Assembly: GCF_900070355.1 (NCBI RefSeq)
Contig: NZ_LN849456.1
Span: 1,612,001 to 1,676,000, forward strand
Direction of reading: 5' to 3'
DNA: 64,000 nt
Source: Devriesea agamarum
Lineage (GTDB): Bacteria; Actinomycetota; Actinomycetes; Actinomycetales; Dermabacteraceae
Shown piece by piece: positions 25,841 to 34,374 of the stretch. The first letter of the stretch is position 1. Every line of letters starts with the position of its first letter. The translations under genes were made by a program, and so were the position numbers. The notes beneath the pieces are model-generated. The model was not told the DNA's origin, ran no database searches, and was given only the letters and a program-made list of their open reading frames with translations.

Positions 25841-26821
25841 TTAGCGTTGCCCGAAGGCTCCTACGGCCCAGCGTCGCACTGCCTGGAACGCTGCCGAGCG
25901 GGCGTCGAGGTCGGAGCAGAATACGTCGTGGCGCGCGCCCTCAACCCTGATTGTGGTTACGCACCGTCCTAGACGCGGGGCACGGGCAGCGATCGCTTTC
26001 ACGCTGAGAACGACATCGGCACGGCGCATATCGCGATGAAACCAGGCTCCGAAGCGGGTCCGGGTTGAGCACAGAACGAGCACGGGAATAGTGAGGTCAA
26101 GTCCGCGCGCGAGCCGACGCTGGCCTTTGAGCACTGCGGCCAGGGTCCTCGCGGGCAGCGGGTATCCGCCATCGGGTTTCAGCGACCGGTCATAGTCCCA
26201 TTCCCCGCCGTAGACGCGATGCACAGTGCGGGCATAGAACGGGAATCCGCGCGATGTGACGGTGGCGTGGGAATGTATGCGGGCTCGGGCTTTGACGAAG
26301 GGCGTCATAAACGATCGGCCCGCCGATCCCAGGTAGAACTCAAGCCACGGCGAGTTTAAAACCAACCCGGTTACCGCGTCTCGATGTCGCGCAGCCCATA
26401 GAGCTGCGATTAAGCCGCCGGTGGAGTGTCCAACAACGAGAAGACGCCGCTCGCGTCCAATGACGGCGCGAGCGGCATCAATGTCCTCGTCATACTCATC
26501 CAGCGAATTCACGGACGTTGGGGTCTGCCCGGGCCTCAAGCTACGCCCGTACTTGCGCAGATCCAACGCGTAGAACTCAGCTCCTAGGGAGCTGAAAAAC
26601 TCCGCGACGTGACGCTGGAAGAAATAGTCGGACCAGCCATGCAGATATAAAACGGAGACTCCCGTTAAAGGTCTGCACACCGAATTCGCAGAAACAGAAG
26701 GAGGCTGGTAGCGAACTAGCGTCGCGAACAGCTCTCCCTCGTCATCTCTTCCAAGAGAAAGCGGGCGTGCTGAAAAACCCTCACCCAGCACATCTGGGTC
26801 GAATCCTTGTGGCACACCCAT
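25841..26821 (-). CDS. Alpha/beta hydrolase, monoacylglycerol-lipase-like
   Basis: 326 aa, cytoplasmic (no signal peptide). Oxyanion-side motif YLHGWSDYFFQRH (59-71), nucleophile S133 in GHSTGG, an Asp-bearing strand near the C-terminus and the catalytic His in EGARHDVF complete the triad. The Hydrolase_4/MGL type cuts esters of lipids or small molecules; the substrate is not known. The ATG at 26821 has GGGAGAG four bases upstream. That site can be sequestered in a hairpin (see 26825-26868). It lies downstream of bldC in the same direction with a 61-base gap. Confidence 0.85.
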   Translation of the reverse strand: MGVPQGFDPDVLGEGFSARPLSLGRDDEGELFATLVRYQPPSVSANSVCRPLTGVSVLYLHGWSDYFFQRHVAEFFSSLGAEFYALDLRKYGRSLRPGQTPTSVNSLDEYDEDIDAARAVIGRERRLLVVGHSTGGLIAALWAARHRDAVTGLVLNSPWLEFYLGSAGRSFMTPFVKARARIHSHATVTSRGFPFYARTVHRVYGGEWDYDRSLKPDGGYPLPARTLAAVLKGQRRLARGLDLTIPVLVLCSTRTRFGAWFHRDMRRADVVLSVKAIAARAPRLGRCVTTIRVEGARHDVFCSDLDARSAAFQAVRRWAVGAFGQR

Positions 26822-26824
26822 CTA

Positions 26825-26868
26825 CTCTCCCGCAGGCGATCTCAACGAGATCATCCTAAACGGGAGAG
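26825..26868 (-). promoter_or_regulatory. Nested hairpin that can pair with the hydrolase ribosome binding site
   Basis: The outer 8-bp stem is CTCTCCCG (26825-26832, plus strand) with CGGGAGAG (26861-26868). The inner 6-bp stem is GATCTC/GAGATC with a 3-nt loop (26838-26852). In the minus-strand transcript the 3' arm contains GGGAGAG, the probable ribosome site of the gene starting at 26821. The 5' arm lies 15 bases after the bldC stop. There is no U tract, so translational control or mRNA stabilisation is likelier than intrinsic termination. Confidence 0.55.
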
Positions 26869-26882
26869 CAGCGGACGGACGG

Positions 26883-27086
26883 TCAGGAACCGTCAGCCTC
26901 GGTATTCTCATGCAGCAGCGACTCGACCTCGCTCTGACGGTAACGGCGATGTCCGCCGAGGGTGCGAATTGACGAAAGCTTGCCCGCCTGCGCCCACCTA
27001 GTCACCGTCTTCGGGTCGACCCGGAAGAGCTGCGCGACCTCGGCTGGCGTAAGTAGCTTCTCTGAAGTCTCGTGCTCGGGGGTCAT
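26883..27086 (-). CDS. bldC: BldC-like MerR-type DNA-binding protein
   Basis: 67 aa made only of a MerR-type winged helix-turn-helix: LLTPAEVAQLFRVDPKTVTRWAQ, then GKLSSIRTLGGHRRYRQSEV. The family in streptomycetes controls entry into development and binds head-to-tail on direct repeats. In unicellular actinobacteria the role is less clear. The start ATG has GGAGGAG seven bases upstream. A long (1.1 kb) gene-free region precedes it, which may carry its control elements. It has no effector domain, so it must act by binding alone. Confidence 0.9.
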   Translation of the reverse strand: MTPEHETSEKLLTPAEVAQLFRVDPKTVTRWAQAGKLSSIRTLGGHRRYRQSEVESLLHENTEADGS

Positions 27087-27492
27087 GCGGCTCCTCCACT
27101 ACGGCCTATACACCGCCATGGCGTTTCCATGACGGTAGTAACGACATATCACCTATTAGAGCATACGCTCTAGAACCTCAATGATATATGCCCAACGATT
27201 CTATAGGAAATCACACGAATTGCAGTTGATGTGAACTCATTACATAACTGAGCTAGCGCGGCTTTGCCATACATAAGTATGGATGTAAAAGGCTTTCCCT
27301 TCGATAACCAAACGATCACGACGCCCTGATCGATTACCGCTGATCAGCTCGCTATAACTGGCTCTCGAAACTCATCGCTTACCCCGATTGACACCCAATC
27401 AACCCCTGTGACGTCCGCCTCTAAAGCGCTCGCCACACGGGTTCACGATGCGAACCTCGGCCTCCAAAAATCTCTCAATGTGAACAGATTTC

Positions 27493-27523
27493 TCTCACAC
27501 TGTTTCTCAGGGTTCTCACACTG
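27493..27523. repeat. Direct repeat TCTCACACTG, 21-bp period
   Basis: The 10-mer TCTCACACTG occurs at 27493-27502 and again at 27514-27523, two helical turns apart. A partial copy (TCTCAATGTG) lies 20 bp earlier at 27473. The spacing would place bound proteins on one DNA face. Confidence 0.55.
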
Positions 27524-27724
27524 ACCCCAACGACGGGACCTCAGCCGCCACTCGAGAGCCTTCCATGCGGGCCCTAAGTCCCTAAATAGTGACCGTTCAC
27601 TGCGCACCAAAGTTCCGTCAGTGAACACCTAAGCACCAGCCTTAGATCCTTAATGCCCCACTGACCGCACCGAAGTGCCGCACCAACCCCTGGGTGATCT
27701 CACTCATATAACCCGCACCCGATT

Positions 27725-27925
27725 CCGAAATGCGACCCGAGACCATACAGACCGTCACACCCCTCATACACATGCACCTCACATACACACATACCCCTCA
27801 CGTACATGCACCCCACATACACGCCCGCACTCCCTCACAATCATGGCCGCCATCCACATGCCCGCCGCCCCTCACACGTATTCCCGAATCACCTCACACA
27901 TACCTACATTCCCCGTACACACGCC
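27725..27925. repeat. CA-rich low-complexity tract
   Basis: The plus strand is composed largely of C and A with recurring CACATACAC, CATGCAC and CCCCTCAC words of irregular spacing. It is not a CRISPR array (no constant repeat or spacer length), and the frames through it would encode only biased peptide. Confidence 0.6.
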
Positions 27926-28104
27926 CCCAGGCCGTCAAGGTCCCCACCTGCGCCTTAAACGGCCCCTCTTGACCGACTTCCCCGACTTCCCGCGCGCGAC
28001 GACCCCTTAAAGCCCCTCAGAGAGCCCTCCACACTTCTTACAGCGCGCCCCACCCGACCCTCTGGACCCCAAAATCCGACATCTACGCGGCGTTCCTCAC
28101 CTTC

Positions 28105-28134
28105 AGTTTCATTTAGAGCCCGTGACGCTATACT
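28105..28134 (+). promoter_or_regulatory. Probable promoter of the DUF3073 gene
   Basis: A good -10 hexamer, TATACT, lies at 28129-28134, about 70 bases before the start codon. The best -35 candidate, AGTTTC at 28105-28110, is weak with an 18-bp spacer. It would give a leader of about 60 bases. Confidence 0.45.
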
Positions 28135-28204
28135 CTTAGGAGACGCGACAAGACATTCAGGCGGGCACCCATGCCCGAAAGTTGAAGCACAGGGGGTCTG
28201 ACCC

Positions 28205-28399
28205 ATGGGGCGTGGCCGGCAGAAAGCCAAGCAGACCAAGGTGGCACGGGACCTCAAGTACTACAGTCCCCCCACCGACCTCACCGCCCTGCAACGCGAG
28301 CTCCAGGGCAAGAGCGCATCCTCAGCAACCGAACAGTACGACGATGATGAGGATTACGCCGACGAGGGCCAGGCAGTGCAATCGAGCCGCAAACGCTGA
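28205..28399 (+). CDS. DUF3073 protein
   Basis: 64 aa, a full-length member of an actinobacterial family found near the pur genes. The basic start MGRGRQKAKQTKVARDLKYYSP is the conserved signature, followed by an acidic tail with a run of Asp/Glu (DDDEDYADE). It is soluble and probably binds nucleic acid through its basic half, but no function has been established for the family. An AGGGGG element precedes the ATG. It is monocistronic, with a strong hairpin immediately after the stop. Confidence 0.9.
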   Translation: MGRGRQKAKQTKVARDLKYYSPPTDLTALQRELQGKSASSATEQYDDDEDYADEGQAVQSSRKR

Positions 28400-28410
28400 A
28401 CTCAGCGTAT

Positions 28411-28459
28411 AGAACAAGGTCGGGCCAGGTTCACATGAACCCTGGCCCGACCTTGTTCT
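28411..28459. terminator. Long perfect hairpin after the DUF3073 gene
   Basis: A 19-bp perfect stem (28411-28429 with 28441-28459) has an 11-nt loop that can pair partly. It starts 11 bases after the DUF3073 stop. The 3' arm ends TTGTTCT rather than in a clean U tract. It is symmetric, so it could also stop leftward transcripts coming from purM. Confidence 0.8.
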
Positions 28460-28691
28460 ATGTCCATAGCCTTCGACGCCCACAGCCCATAAGAGCCGTC
28501 GGATCCCAAACAGGCCATCACATCCCCAAAAAGCAGGCGTATCCCAAGCAGGCAGGCGTATCCAGCACACTCCTCGCCATGACATCTCTCGGGTCCGACG
28601 CGGCCCTCGCCGCCTAGCCCCAGGGTGAAGACGCCCCCAACGTGGAGCCGTCCCACAACCCGCGAGCGCGTGCGTTAACCCCGCGCAAGAC

Positions 28692-29834
28692 TCACAGGGG
28701 CCAGCCCGGATATTGGCCCGTGAGCGCAACAGCGCCGCCATCGACACCTTTGGCCCCACTCACGACGATATCGAGGCCCTGAGCGCCCTGTGCAGTCCCG
28801 GGATGGGGCTCCTGCACAATTGAGCCGAGCCGGTGAGTAGCCAACCCGCGCTGCGCCAAAAGATCCACCGCCTGCGCGACGCTGTCCGGGGCGAGAACCG
28901 CCACCATACCGATCCCCATGTTCAGAGTCGCTTCGAGGTCAAGCTGCGGCACCGCTCCCCAATCCCGCACATGATCAAAGATCGGCCCCGGCACCCAGCT
29001 GCCGCGGTCAATGTGCGCGGTCAGACCGCGCGGCAACACCCGGGCGAGATTAGCAGCTAGACCACCGCCGGTAATGTGACTGAAGGCACGCACCACCTCG
29101 GTGTCCATCTCGTCAATCAAGAACAGCAGGTCCGCCGCATAGATCTTGGTGGGTTCGAGCAGCTCCGCTCCGACCGTGCGTCCGAGGAGATCGTCGTGCT
29201 CCTCATAGCCGACTCCTGCCCGAGCAAGCGCCGCTCGCACCAGCGAATAGCCATTGGAATGCAAGCCCGAGGACTCCAAGCCGAGAACCACATCACCGGG
29301 TTGAACCCGATCAGGTCCGAGCAGTGCGTCCGCTTCCACCACACCCACGGCAGCGCCAGCCACGTCGTAGTCATCCGGGCCCAGCAGCCCAGGATGTTCC
29401 GCTGTTTCGCCACCCACCAAGGCACAATCGGCCAGTCGGCACCCGTCTGCGATGCCACGCACGATGTCGGCGATTCGATCCGGCACCACTCGGCCACAGG
29501 CAATGTAGTCAGTCATGGCCACCGGGCGGGCCCCACACACCACGATGTCATCCACCACCATGGCGACCAGATCCTGTCCGATCGTGTGGTGAATATCGAG
29601 GGCTTGGGCAACCGCAACCTTGGTCCCCACCCCGTCGGTGCTCGACGCCAGCAGTGGTCGCCGATAGTTCTTGAACGAGGACACATCCACCAGCCCCGCA
29701 AAACCACCGATCCCTCCGAGCACGGATGGCCCGTGGGTTGCCGCAACCGCTTCCTTCATCAGCGCCACAGCGGTGTCACCAGCATGGGTATCCACACCTG
29801 CGCTGGCATACGTGACGGGACGTGCCTCGGTCAT
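28692..29834 (-). CDS. purM: Phosphoribosylformylglycinamidine cyclo-ligase (AIR synthetase)
   Basis: 380 aa from the ATG at 29834 (MTEARPVTYASAGVD), with AAGGGA upstream inside the end of purF. The frame runs 25 codons further up, but that part is the reverse reading of the purF tail. Motifs: YASAGVDTHAGD, the ATP loop GVGTKVAVAQ, and DIVVCGARPVAMTDYIACG. It closes FGAM to AIR with ATP, step five of purine synthesis. It is slightly longer than the usual 345-355 aa because of a C-terminal extension (SGAKGVDGG onward). It is the last gene of the purA-purF-purM run, four bases after the purF stop. Confidence 0.95.
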   Translation of the reverse strand: MTEARPVTYASAGVDTHAGDTAVALMKEAVAATHGPSVLGGIGGFAGLVDVSSFKNYRRPLLASSTDGVGTKVAVAQALDIHHTIGQDLVAMVVDDIVVCGARPVAMTDYIACGRVVPDRIADIVRGIADGCRLADCALVGGETAEHPGLLGPDDYDVAGAAVGVVEADALLGPDRVQPGDVVLGLESSGLHSNGYSLVRAALARAGVGYEEHDDLLGRTVGAELLEPTKIYAADLLFLIDEMDTEVVRAFSHITGGGLAANLARVLPRGLTAHIDRGSWVPGPIFDHVRDWGAVPQLDLEATLNMGIGMVAVLAPDSVAQAVDLLAQRGLATHRLGSIVQEPHPGTAQGAQGLDIVVSGAKGVDGGAVALTGQYPGWPL

Positions 29835-29838
29835 GTAT

Positions 29839-31323
29839 TTAGCATCCCTTCTGTTCAAGAACGTTCTTTCCAAGCCCTTCGGGATCCGGCAAAGCCACCG
29901 GATAGTCACCGGTGAAACAAGCGGTGCATAGGCGTTCTGGCGGCTGCCTAGTCGCTTGGATCATGCCGCTATCAGAGATGTAACCCAGTGAGTCTGCGCC
30001 AATAGACCGGCAAATTTCGTCCGTGTTAAGCCCATTGGCAATGAGCTCAGCACGCATCGCGAAATCAATCCCGTAATAGCAGGGCCAGGTCACCGGAGGA
30101 CTAGAAATACGGACGTGAACTTCCTTTGCCCCAGCTTCACGCAACATCCGCACCACAGCGCGCTGCGTATTACCGCGCACAATGGAGTCGTCGATCACCA
30201 CCAGGCGCTGTCCGTCAATGACTTCGCGCAACGGGTTCAGTTTCAAACGGATACCGAGCTGCCGGATGGTTTGAGACGGTTGAATAAACGTCCGGCCTAC
30301 ATAGGCATTTTTCACCATGCCCTGGCCGTACGGGATACCCGATTCCTGCGCGTAACCAATCGCGGCGGGTGTCCCGGATTCGGGAGTGGGGATCACAAGG
30401 TCAGCCTCCACCGGGTGCTCCCGGGCCAGTTCCCGGCCCATTGCGATACGGGCTGCATTCACATTGCGCCCCGCAATGGTGGTGTCGGGCCGAGCGAGAT
30501 AGACGTACTCAAAGACGCATCCCTTGGGCCGAGACGGCTGCACCTGCTCGCTATGTAAGCCCTGTTCGTCGATGCTGATCAGTTCCCCCGGAGCGATCTC
30601 GCGCACGAACGACGCTCCACAGATGTCTAGCGCGGCGCTTTCTGAGGCGACCACCCACCCCCGCTCCAGACGACCCAGCACCAGCGGACGGATCCCTTCT
30701 GGGTCGCGGGCTGCATACAGCGTGGTTTCGTCCATCAGCACAAAGCAATAGGCCCCGCGCAGACGCGGCAGCAGATCGATCACCGCTTCGTGCAAGCTCC
30801 CCGGGGTATCCAGCAGCGCGGTAACGAGTGCGGTATCCGTGGTGTTTCCGCGATGAATTTCACCCTTGCGTCGCGCAGGCTGTGCGGCCTCGCTCTGCTG
30901 GTCCCGCGCGGTCAACAGGTCACGCAGTTCCCGCGTGTTCACCAGGTTACCGTTGTGGGCTAGAGCCACGGTGCCTTCATGCCGCGCCCCGAGCGTAGGT
31001 TGAGCATTCGCCCAGGTAGAGCCCCCGGTTGTCGAGTATCGGGTGTGCCCAATGGCGATATGCCCGGTCAGCGATCCAAGCGAGCTTTCATCGAAGACCT
31101 GGGAGACCAGCCCCATGTCCTTGTAGACCAGGATTTTTTCGCCGTCGCTAGTAGCGATCCCGGCGGATTCCTGGCCCCGATGCTGAAGCGCATATAGGCC
31201 GTAGTAGGCGAGTTTTGCGACGTCCTCACCCGGGGCGAAAACTCCGAAGACGCCACACGCATCTTGCGGGCCCTTCTCACCGGGAAGGAGGTCGTGGTTC
31301 AGGGTTCCGTCACCGCGTGCCAC
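29839..31323 (-). CDS. purF: Amidophosphoribosyltransferase
   Basis: 494 aa. A 22-residue propeptide precedes C23 in DACGVFGVF, the N-terminal nucleophile exposed by self-cleavage. The class II glutaminase domain (23-about 260) has LQHRGQESAGI and HNGNL. The PRTase domain has VVIDDSIVRGNT, the PRPP loop. Conserved cysteines in WPCYYGIDF and LCTACF suggest the Fe-S cluster of the Bacillus-type enzyme. It makes 5-phosphoribosylamine from PRPP and glutamine, the committed step of purine synthesis. It lies 18 bases after the small membrane protein and four bases before purM. Confidence 0.96.
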   Translation of the reverse strand: MARGDGTLNHDLLPGEKGPQDACGVFGVFAPGEDVAKLAYYGLYALQHRGQESAGIATSDGEKILVYKDMGLVSQVFDESSLGSLTGHIAIGHTRYSTTGGSTWANAQPTLGARHEGTVALAHNGNLVNTRELRDLLTARDQQSEAAQPARRKGEIHRGNTTDTALVTALLDTPGSLHEAVIDLLPRLRGAYCFVLMDETTLYAARDPEGIRPLVLGRLERGWVVASESAALDICGASFVREIAPGELISIDEQGLHSEQVQPSRPKGCVFEYVYLARPDTTIAGRNVNAARIAMGRELAREHPVEADLVIPTPESGTPAAIGYAQESGIPYGQGMVKNAYVGRTFIQPSQTIRQLGIRLKLNPLREVIDGQRLVVIDDSIVRGNTQRAVVRMLREAGAKEVHVRISSPPVTWPCYYGIDFAMRAELIANGLNTDEICRSIGADSLGYISDSGMIQATRQPPERLCTACFTGDYPVALPDPEGLGKNVLEQKGC

Positions 31324-31341
31324 GGCACCATGGTGCCATAT

Positions 31342-31743
31342 TTAGGCGCTGGGTCCGTCCTCGCGGGTATCGGCGAGATGGCCCTGGTTCTCGCTGGGCT
31401 CAGCGGATTGCAGACGACGGGCATACAGCATGTCTAGGATCACGCCGATGATGCCTCCGACAGCTCCGATCAGAAGTGCCCCCAGCACCGCGAAATACAG
31501 AACTGCCGCCGGGCTAGAGCCCTTCGAGAACAGCGCGAGCACCACACCCGCGACCACTCCGAGCAGGATGAATACCAGCAGAATCGACCCGATGCGAGGT
31601 GCTCGACCGCGCCGCACATAAACGACGCGAGCGGTGCTGTCACCGGTCTCACCACTGTGATCAGCCGGTTCGTTGCGATCCCGAGTCCGGTCGGAATCAC
31701 CGATCGTGCGATCGGGGCTGCCAGTCACATCCTCGTTGTTCAT
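31342..31743 (-). CDS. Small two-helix membrane protein inside the purine operon
   Basis: 133 aa. A charged, probably disordered N-terminal part (1-48) leads into two helices (about 52-72, GSILLVFILLGVVAGVVLALF, and 80-106) and a hydrophilic tail. The start ATG overlaps the cutC stop (31740-31743), so it is coupled to cutC. It resembles short uncharacterised membrane proteins seen upstream of purF in actinobacteria. No function can be assigned, and a link to purine synthesis is positional only. Confidence 0.72.
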   Translation of the reverse strand: MNNEDVTGSPDRTIGDSDRTRDRNEPADHSGETGDSTARVVYVRRGRAPRIGSILLVFILLGVVAGVVLALFSKGSSPAAVLYFAVLGALLIGAVGGIIGVILDMLYARRLQSAEPSENQGHLADTREDGPSA

Positions 31744-32507
31744 TGCCCCTCCACCGCGTCAACCGCCGCCGTCACAATCGCCGGATCGGTGAGCGTGCCA
31801 TCACACATGGTCTTACCGCGCGCCGACAAATGCACATCCCGCACCCCGGTCTGTGCGAGCACCTGACGGATATCTGCGGGGCGCAACCCGCCTCCGGCCA
31901 TCACGTCCAGCAGCCCATCCCCGGCGTCCTGCATCCGGGCGAGGTCAGTGAGTCCGTCGATCACCCGCGGCGCCCCGCCGGAGCTCAAAGCCCGGTGAAA
32001 TCCCATGCTGACCAGGCGGTGAATGGCATCGACTCGCTGCTCGGTGCCGTTCAGTTCGTCCAACGCTCGATGGAAGGTGAGGACGAGCCCACGCACATCC
32101 TCGGTGGCTGCTGCTAGTGCGGCGTCACGAATGTGTTCAATTGCTTTGAGGTCCACTCCAATCTGCGATGCGCTCGATCCGTGCTGCAATGCCCCGATCA
32201 CGACGCCCGCGGCTCCGGCGTGCACCGCGTCGGCGGCCTGCTTAGCCATCAGCTCGACTTCGTCTTGGTGGAAAAAGAAGTCCCCTGGACGGGAACGGAT
32301 CAGAACATGAACGTCGAAGGTGTCCCGTGCCTCCCGCGCTTCAACCAGCTCACGGGCTCGGGCAACGCACTGGCGGGTGAGGTCAGCCGACGGGGTGAGT
32401 CCCCCGCAGTCGAGGTCAACGCACAGTTCGACGCGGCTGGCTCCATGCCTAGCTGCGACTTCCAGCCCTTTAACGTCTTGGACGGCAATTTCGACGGCAA
32501 CGGTCAC
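31740..32507 (-). CDS. cutC: CutC-family TIM-barrel protein
   Basis: 255 aa, the typical length. The PF03932 signature is clear: VEIAVQDVKGLEVAARHGASRVELC, then VHVLIRSRPGDF, GVVIGAL and TFHRALDEL, with SGGAPRVIDGL near the end. The family was named for copper tolerance in E. coli, but a direct role in copper handling is disputed, and a sugar-phosphate or nucleotide-related activity has been suspected. Here it sits within a purine operon, between the SCP2-like gene (15-base gap) and the membrane protein (4-base overlap), which argues for a metabolic job. Confidence 0.9.
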   Translation of the reverse strand: MTVAVEIAVQDVKGLEVAARHGASRVELCVDLDCGGLTPSADLTRQCVARARELVEAREARDTFDVHVLIRSRPGDFFFHQDEVELMAKQAADAVHAGAAGVVIGALQHGSSASQIGVDLKAIEHIRDAALAAATEDVRGLVLTFHRALDELNGTEQRVDAIHRLVSMGFHRALSSGGAPRVIDGLTDLARMQDAGDGLLDVMAGGGLRPADIRQVLAQTGVRDVHLSARGKTMCDGTLTDPAIVTAAVDAVEGQ

Positions 32508-32522
32508 GGGGGTCTCTCCTCA

Positions 32523-32975
32523 TTAGTGGTCAGCAGGGGCGGTGGCATCGCTACCCGCACGACGATCCTCCTGCGTATCCGCGCAGCACGCAGCGTGGGC
32601 GGAAAAGCCTGTGATGACGGGAAGCAGTCCGCGTAGGTCACTTCGTTCACCGCTCGCATGCAAGGCGCCCGACTGACGGGCGTCCTCCCAACGCATACGA
32701 CCGATAGCCAGAGCGAGCCATGTGTCGGCATCGGTTTCGACCACCGCCGGCGGGGTTCCACGGGTGTGGCGAACTCCGGCGACAGCCTGAACCACCGCGA
32801 ACGGGGGCACCCGCAGCTCAACCGCGCCGCCCGGTGACCGCTCGGCGAGCAAGCCTGTGGTGTACCGGACAGCGGTTGCAACAATTGCCCTGGGCACCGA
32901 TCCTGCGGGGTGTTCAGCCCACGTCTTCACGGCGATCTTTCCCTGATCCGGGTCGATCTTGGCGCGCGGTGACAA
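32523..32975 (-). CDS. SCP2-like (sterol carrier family) protein
   Basis: 150 aa. It matches the bacterial sterol-carrier-family proteins that actinobacteria keep beside purine genes: the N-terminal KIAVKTWAEHPAGSVPRAIVATAVRYTTG, a strand ELRVPPFAVVQAV, and TDADTWLALAIGRMRWEDARQSGALHASG in separate segments. The fold has a hydrophobic tunnel, but no ligand is known for this subfamily. It lies nine bases after the purA stop and 15 before cutC, so it is part of the same unit. It ends in a His/Cys-bearing, disordered tail. Confidence 0.85.
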   Translation of the reverse strand: MSPRAKIDPDQGKIAVKTWAEHPAGSVPRAIVATAVRYTTGLLAERSPGGAVELRVPPFAVVQAVAGVRHTRGTPPAVVETDADTWLALAIGRMRWEDARQSGALHASGERSDLRGLLPVITGFSAHAACCADTQEDRRAGSDATAPADH

Positions 32976-32984
32976 CGGATAACC

Positions 32985-34295
32985 TCAGAGACTTACCTGG
33001 CGCGATGAGTCGGGCAGCAGATCGTGCACCTGAATAATCTGTTCGCGGCCCGGGCCGACCCCAATCACGGAGAAACGACAGCCGGACAGCTCTTCCAGGC
33101 GGGCGATATACCGTCGGGCATTGTCGGGTAGGTCCTCCAGGGTGCGGGCGCCGGTGATGTCCTCGTCCCATCCGGGCATGGTGTCGTACACCGGTTTGGC
33201 GTGGTGGAATTCGGTCTGAGTCATCGGCATCTCACGGTGAAGTACGCCGTCGACGTCGTAGCCGGTGCAGATCGGGATCTCTGCTATCCCGGTGAGCACG
33301 TCGAGTTTGGTGAGCACAATGTCGGTGAAGCCGTTAATCCGGGTTGCGTGGCGAACCATCAGCGCATCGAACCAGCCGCAGCGCCGCGGACGACCGGTAT
33401 TCACACCAACTTCCCCGCCGACTGTCTGCAGGAACTCTCCCCACTTGTCGTGCAGCTCCGTGGGGAAGGGCCCTGCCCCCACCCGAGTGGTGTACGCCTT
33501 GACGATACCGACCACCCGGTCGATACGAGTGGGGCCTATGCCAGAACCGGTGCAGGCACCGCCCGCGGTCGGGTTCGATGAGGTCACAAACGGATAGGTG
33601 CCGTGGTCGACGTCCAGGAACGTCGCCTGACCGCCTTCCATCAACACCACCTCGCCGCGATCCAACGCCTCATTCAGGAGCAGCGTCGTATCGACCACCA
33701 TCGGTCGAACGCGTTCAGCGCGTTCCAGGAAGTAGTCGAGTATTTCGTCAACCTCCACCGCCCGGCGATTGTAGAGCTTGACCAAAAGTTCGTTCTTTTG
33801 CCGAAGTGCACCTTCAATTTTCTGGCGCAAAATCGACGGGTCGAACAGGTCCTGCACCCGAAGGCCCAGCCGCCCTACTTTGTCCATATAGCTGGGACCG
33901 ATGCCGCGGCCGGTGGTGCCGATGGCTCGTTTACCGAGGAATCGCTCGGTGACCTTATCCATGGTCTGGTGATAGGGCGCAACCAGGTGGGCGTTGGCAG
34001 AGATCCGCAGACGTCTAGCATCCAGGCCGCGGGCAATCAGGCCGTCCATTTCCTCAAACAGCGCTTCTAAGTTCACCACCACCCCGTTGCCTATCACCGG
34101 GGTCGCGTTCGGGCTGAGAATACCTGCGGGCAAGAGTTTGAGCTCAAACTTCTCACCGCCGACCACCACCGTATGACCAGCGTTATTGCCGCCATTGGGT
34201 TTCACAACATAGTCGACGTAGGGGCCGAGGAGGTCTGTCGCCTTGCCCTTCCCCTCGTCTCCCCACTGGGCTCCGACGATGACGATCGCGGGCAT
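32985..34295 (-). CDS. purA: Adenylosuccinate synthetase
   Basis: 436 aa, full length. It starts with the GTP loop [11 protein letters not shown], including catalytic D13, then GGNNAGHT with H41, and continues with [13 protein letters not shown] and SSNPTAGG. It joins IMP and aspartate with GTP to form adenylosuccinate, the first step from IMP to AMP. As first gene of the tight purA-SCP-cutC-membrane-purF-purM run it links the branch enzyme to the early pathway. The DUF3151 gene lies 79 bases upstream in the same direction and may share its transcript. Confidence 0.97.
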   Translation of the reverse strand: MPAIVIVGAQWGDEGKGKATDLLGPYVDYVVKPNGGNNAGHTVVVGGEKFELKLLPAGILSPNATPVIGNGVVVNLEALFEEMDGLIARGLDARRLRISANAHLVAPYHQTMDKVTERFLGKRAIGTTGRGIGPSYMDKVGRLGLRVQDLFDPSILRQKIEGALRQKNELLVKLYNRRAVEVDEILDYFLERAERVRPMVVDTTLLLNEALDRGEVVLMEGGQATFLDVDHGTYPFVTSSNPTAGGACTGSGIGPTRIDRVVGIVKAYTTRVGAGPFPTELHDKWGEFLQTVGGEVGVNTGRPRRCGWFDALMVRHATRINGFTDIVLTKLDVLTGIAEIPICTGYDVDGVLHREMPMTQTEFHHAKPVYDTMPGWDEDITGARTLEDLPDNARRYIARLEELSGCRFSVIGVGPGREQIIQVHDLLPDSSRQVSL

Positions 34296-34374
34296 GATCG
34301 GTCCTTCTCTCTGACGGGTACCACCGATGGGTGGCTAATATGGCGCGAAGCGCCGCGAGTCTATCAGGGGCGGG

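Larger units (their letters stand above)
27087..28204. other. 1.1-kb gene-free region between bldC and the DUF3073 gene
   Basis: No open frame here looks like a protein on either strand. From 27110 to 27310 the sequence is AT-rich, with a small dyad CCATAC-ATAA-GTATGG near 27268-27283, fitting a bldC promoter region. TCTCA-type repeats lie at 27473-27523. From 27725 to 27925 a CA-rich low-complexity tract occurs. A promoter for the DUF3073 gene ends the region. Confidence 0.6.

Noticed and set aside
27725-27925. A CRISPR array
   Set aside because: The words CACATACAC and CATGCAC recur at irregular distances with no fixed repeat and spacer, and no cas gene is present.
27675-28010. A 111-codon His/Thr/Pro-rich open frame in the CA-rich tract
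   Set aside because: Composition follows the DNA bias, with no ribosome site and no similarity.
29076-29915. A 279-codon open frame opposite purM
   Set aside because: It is a shadow of the purM codons, His/Arg-rich and without motif.
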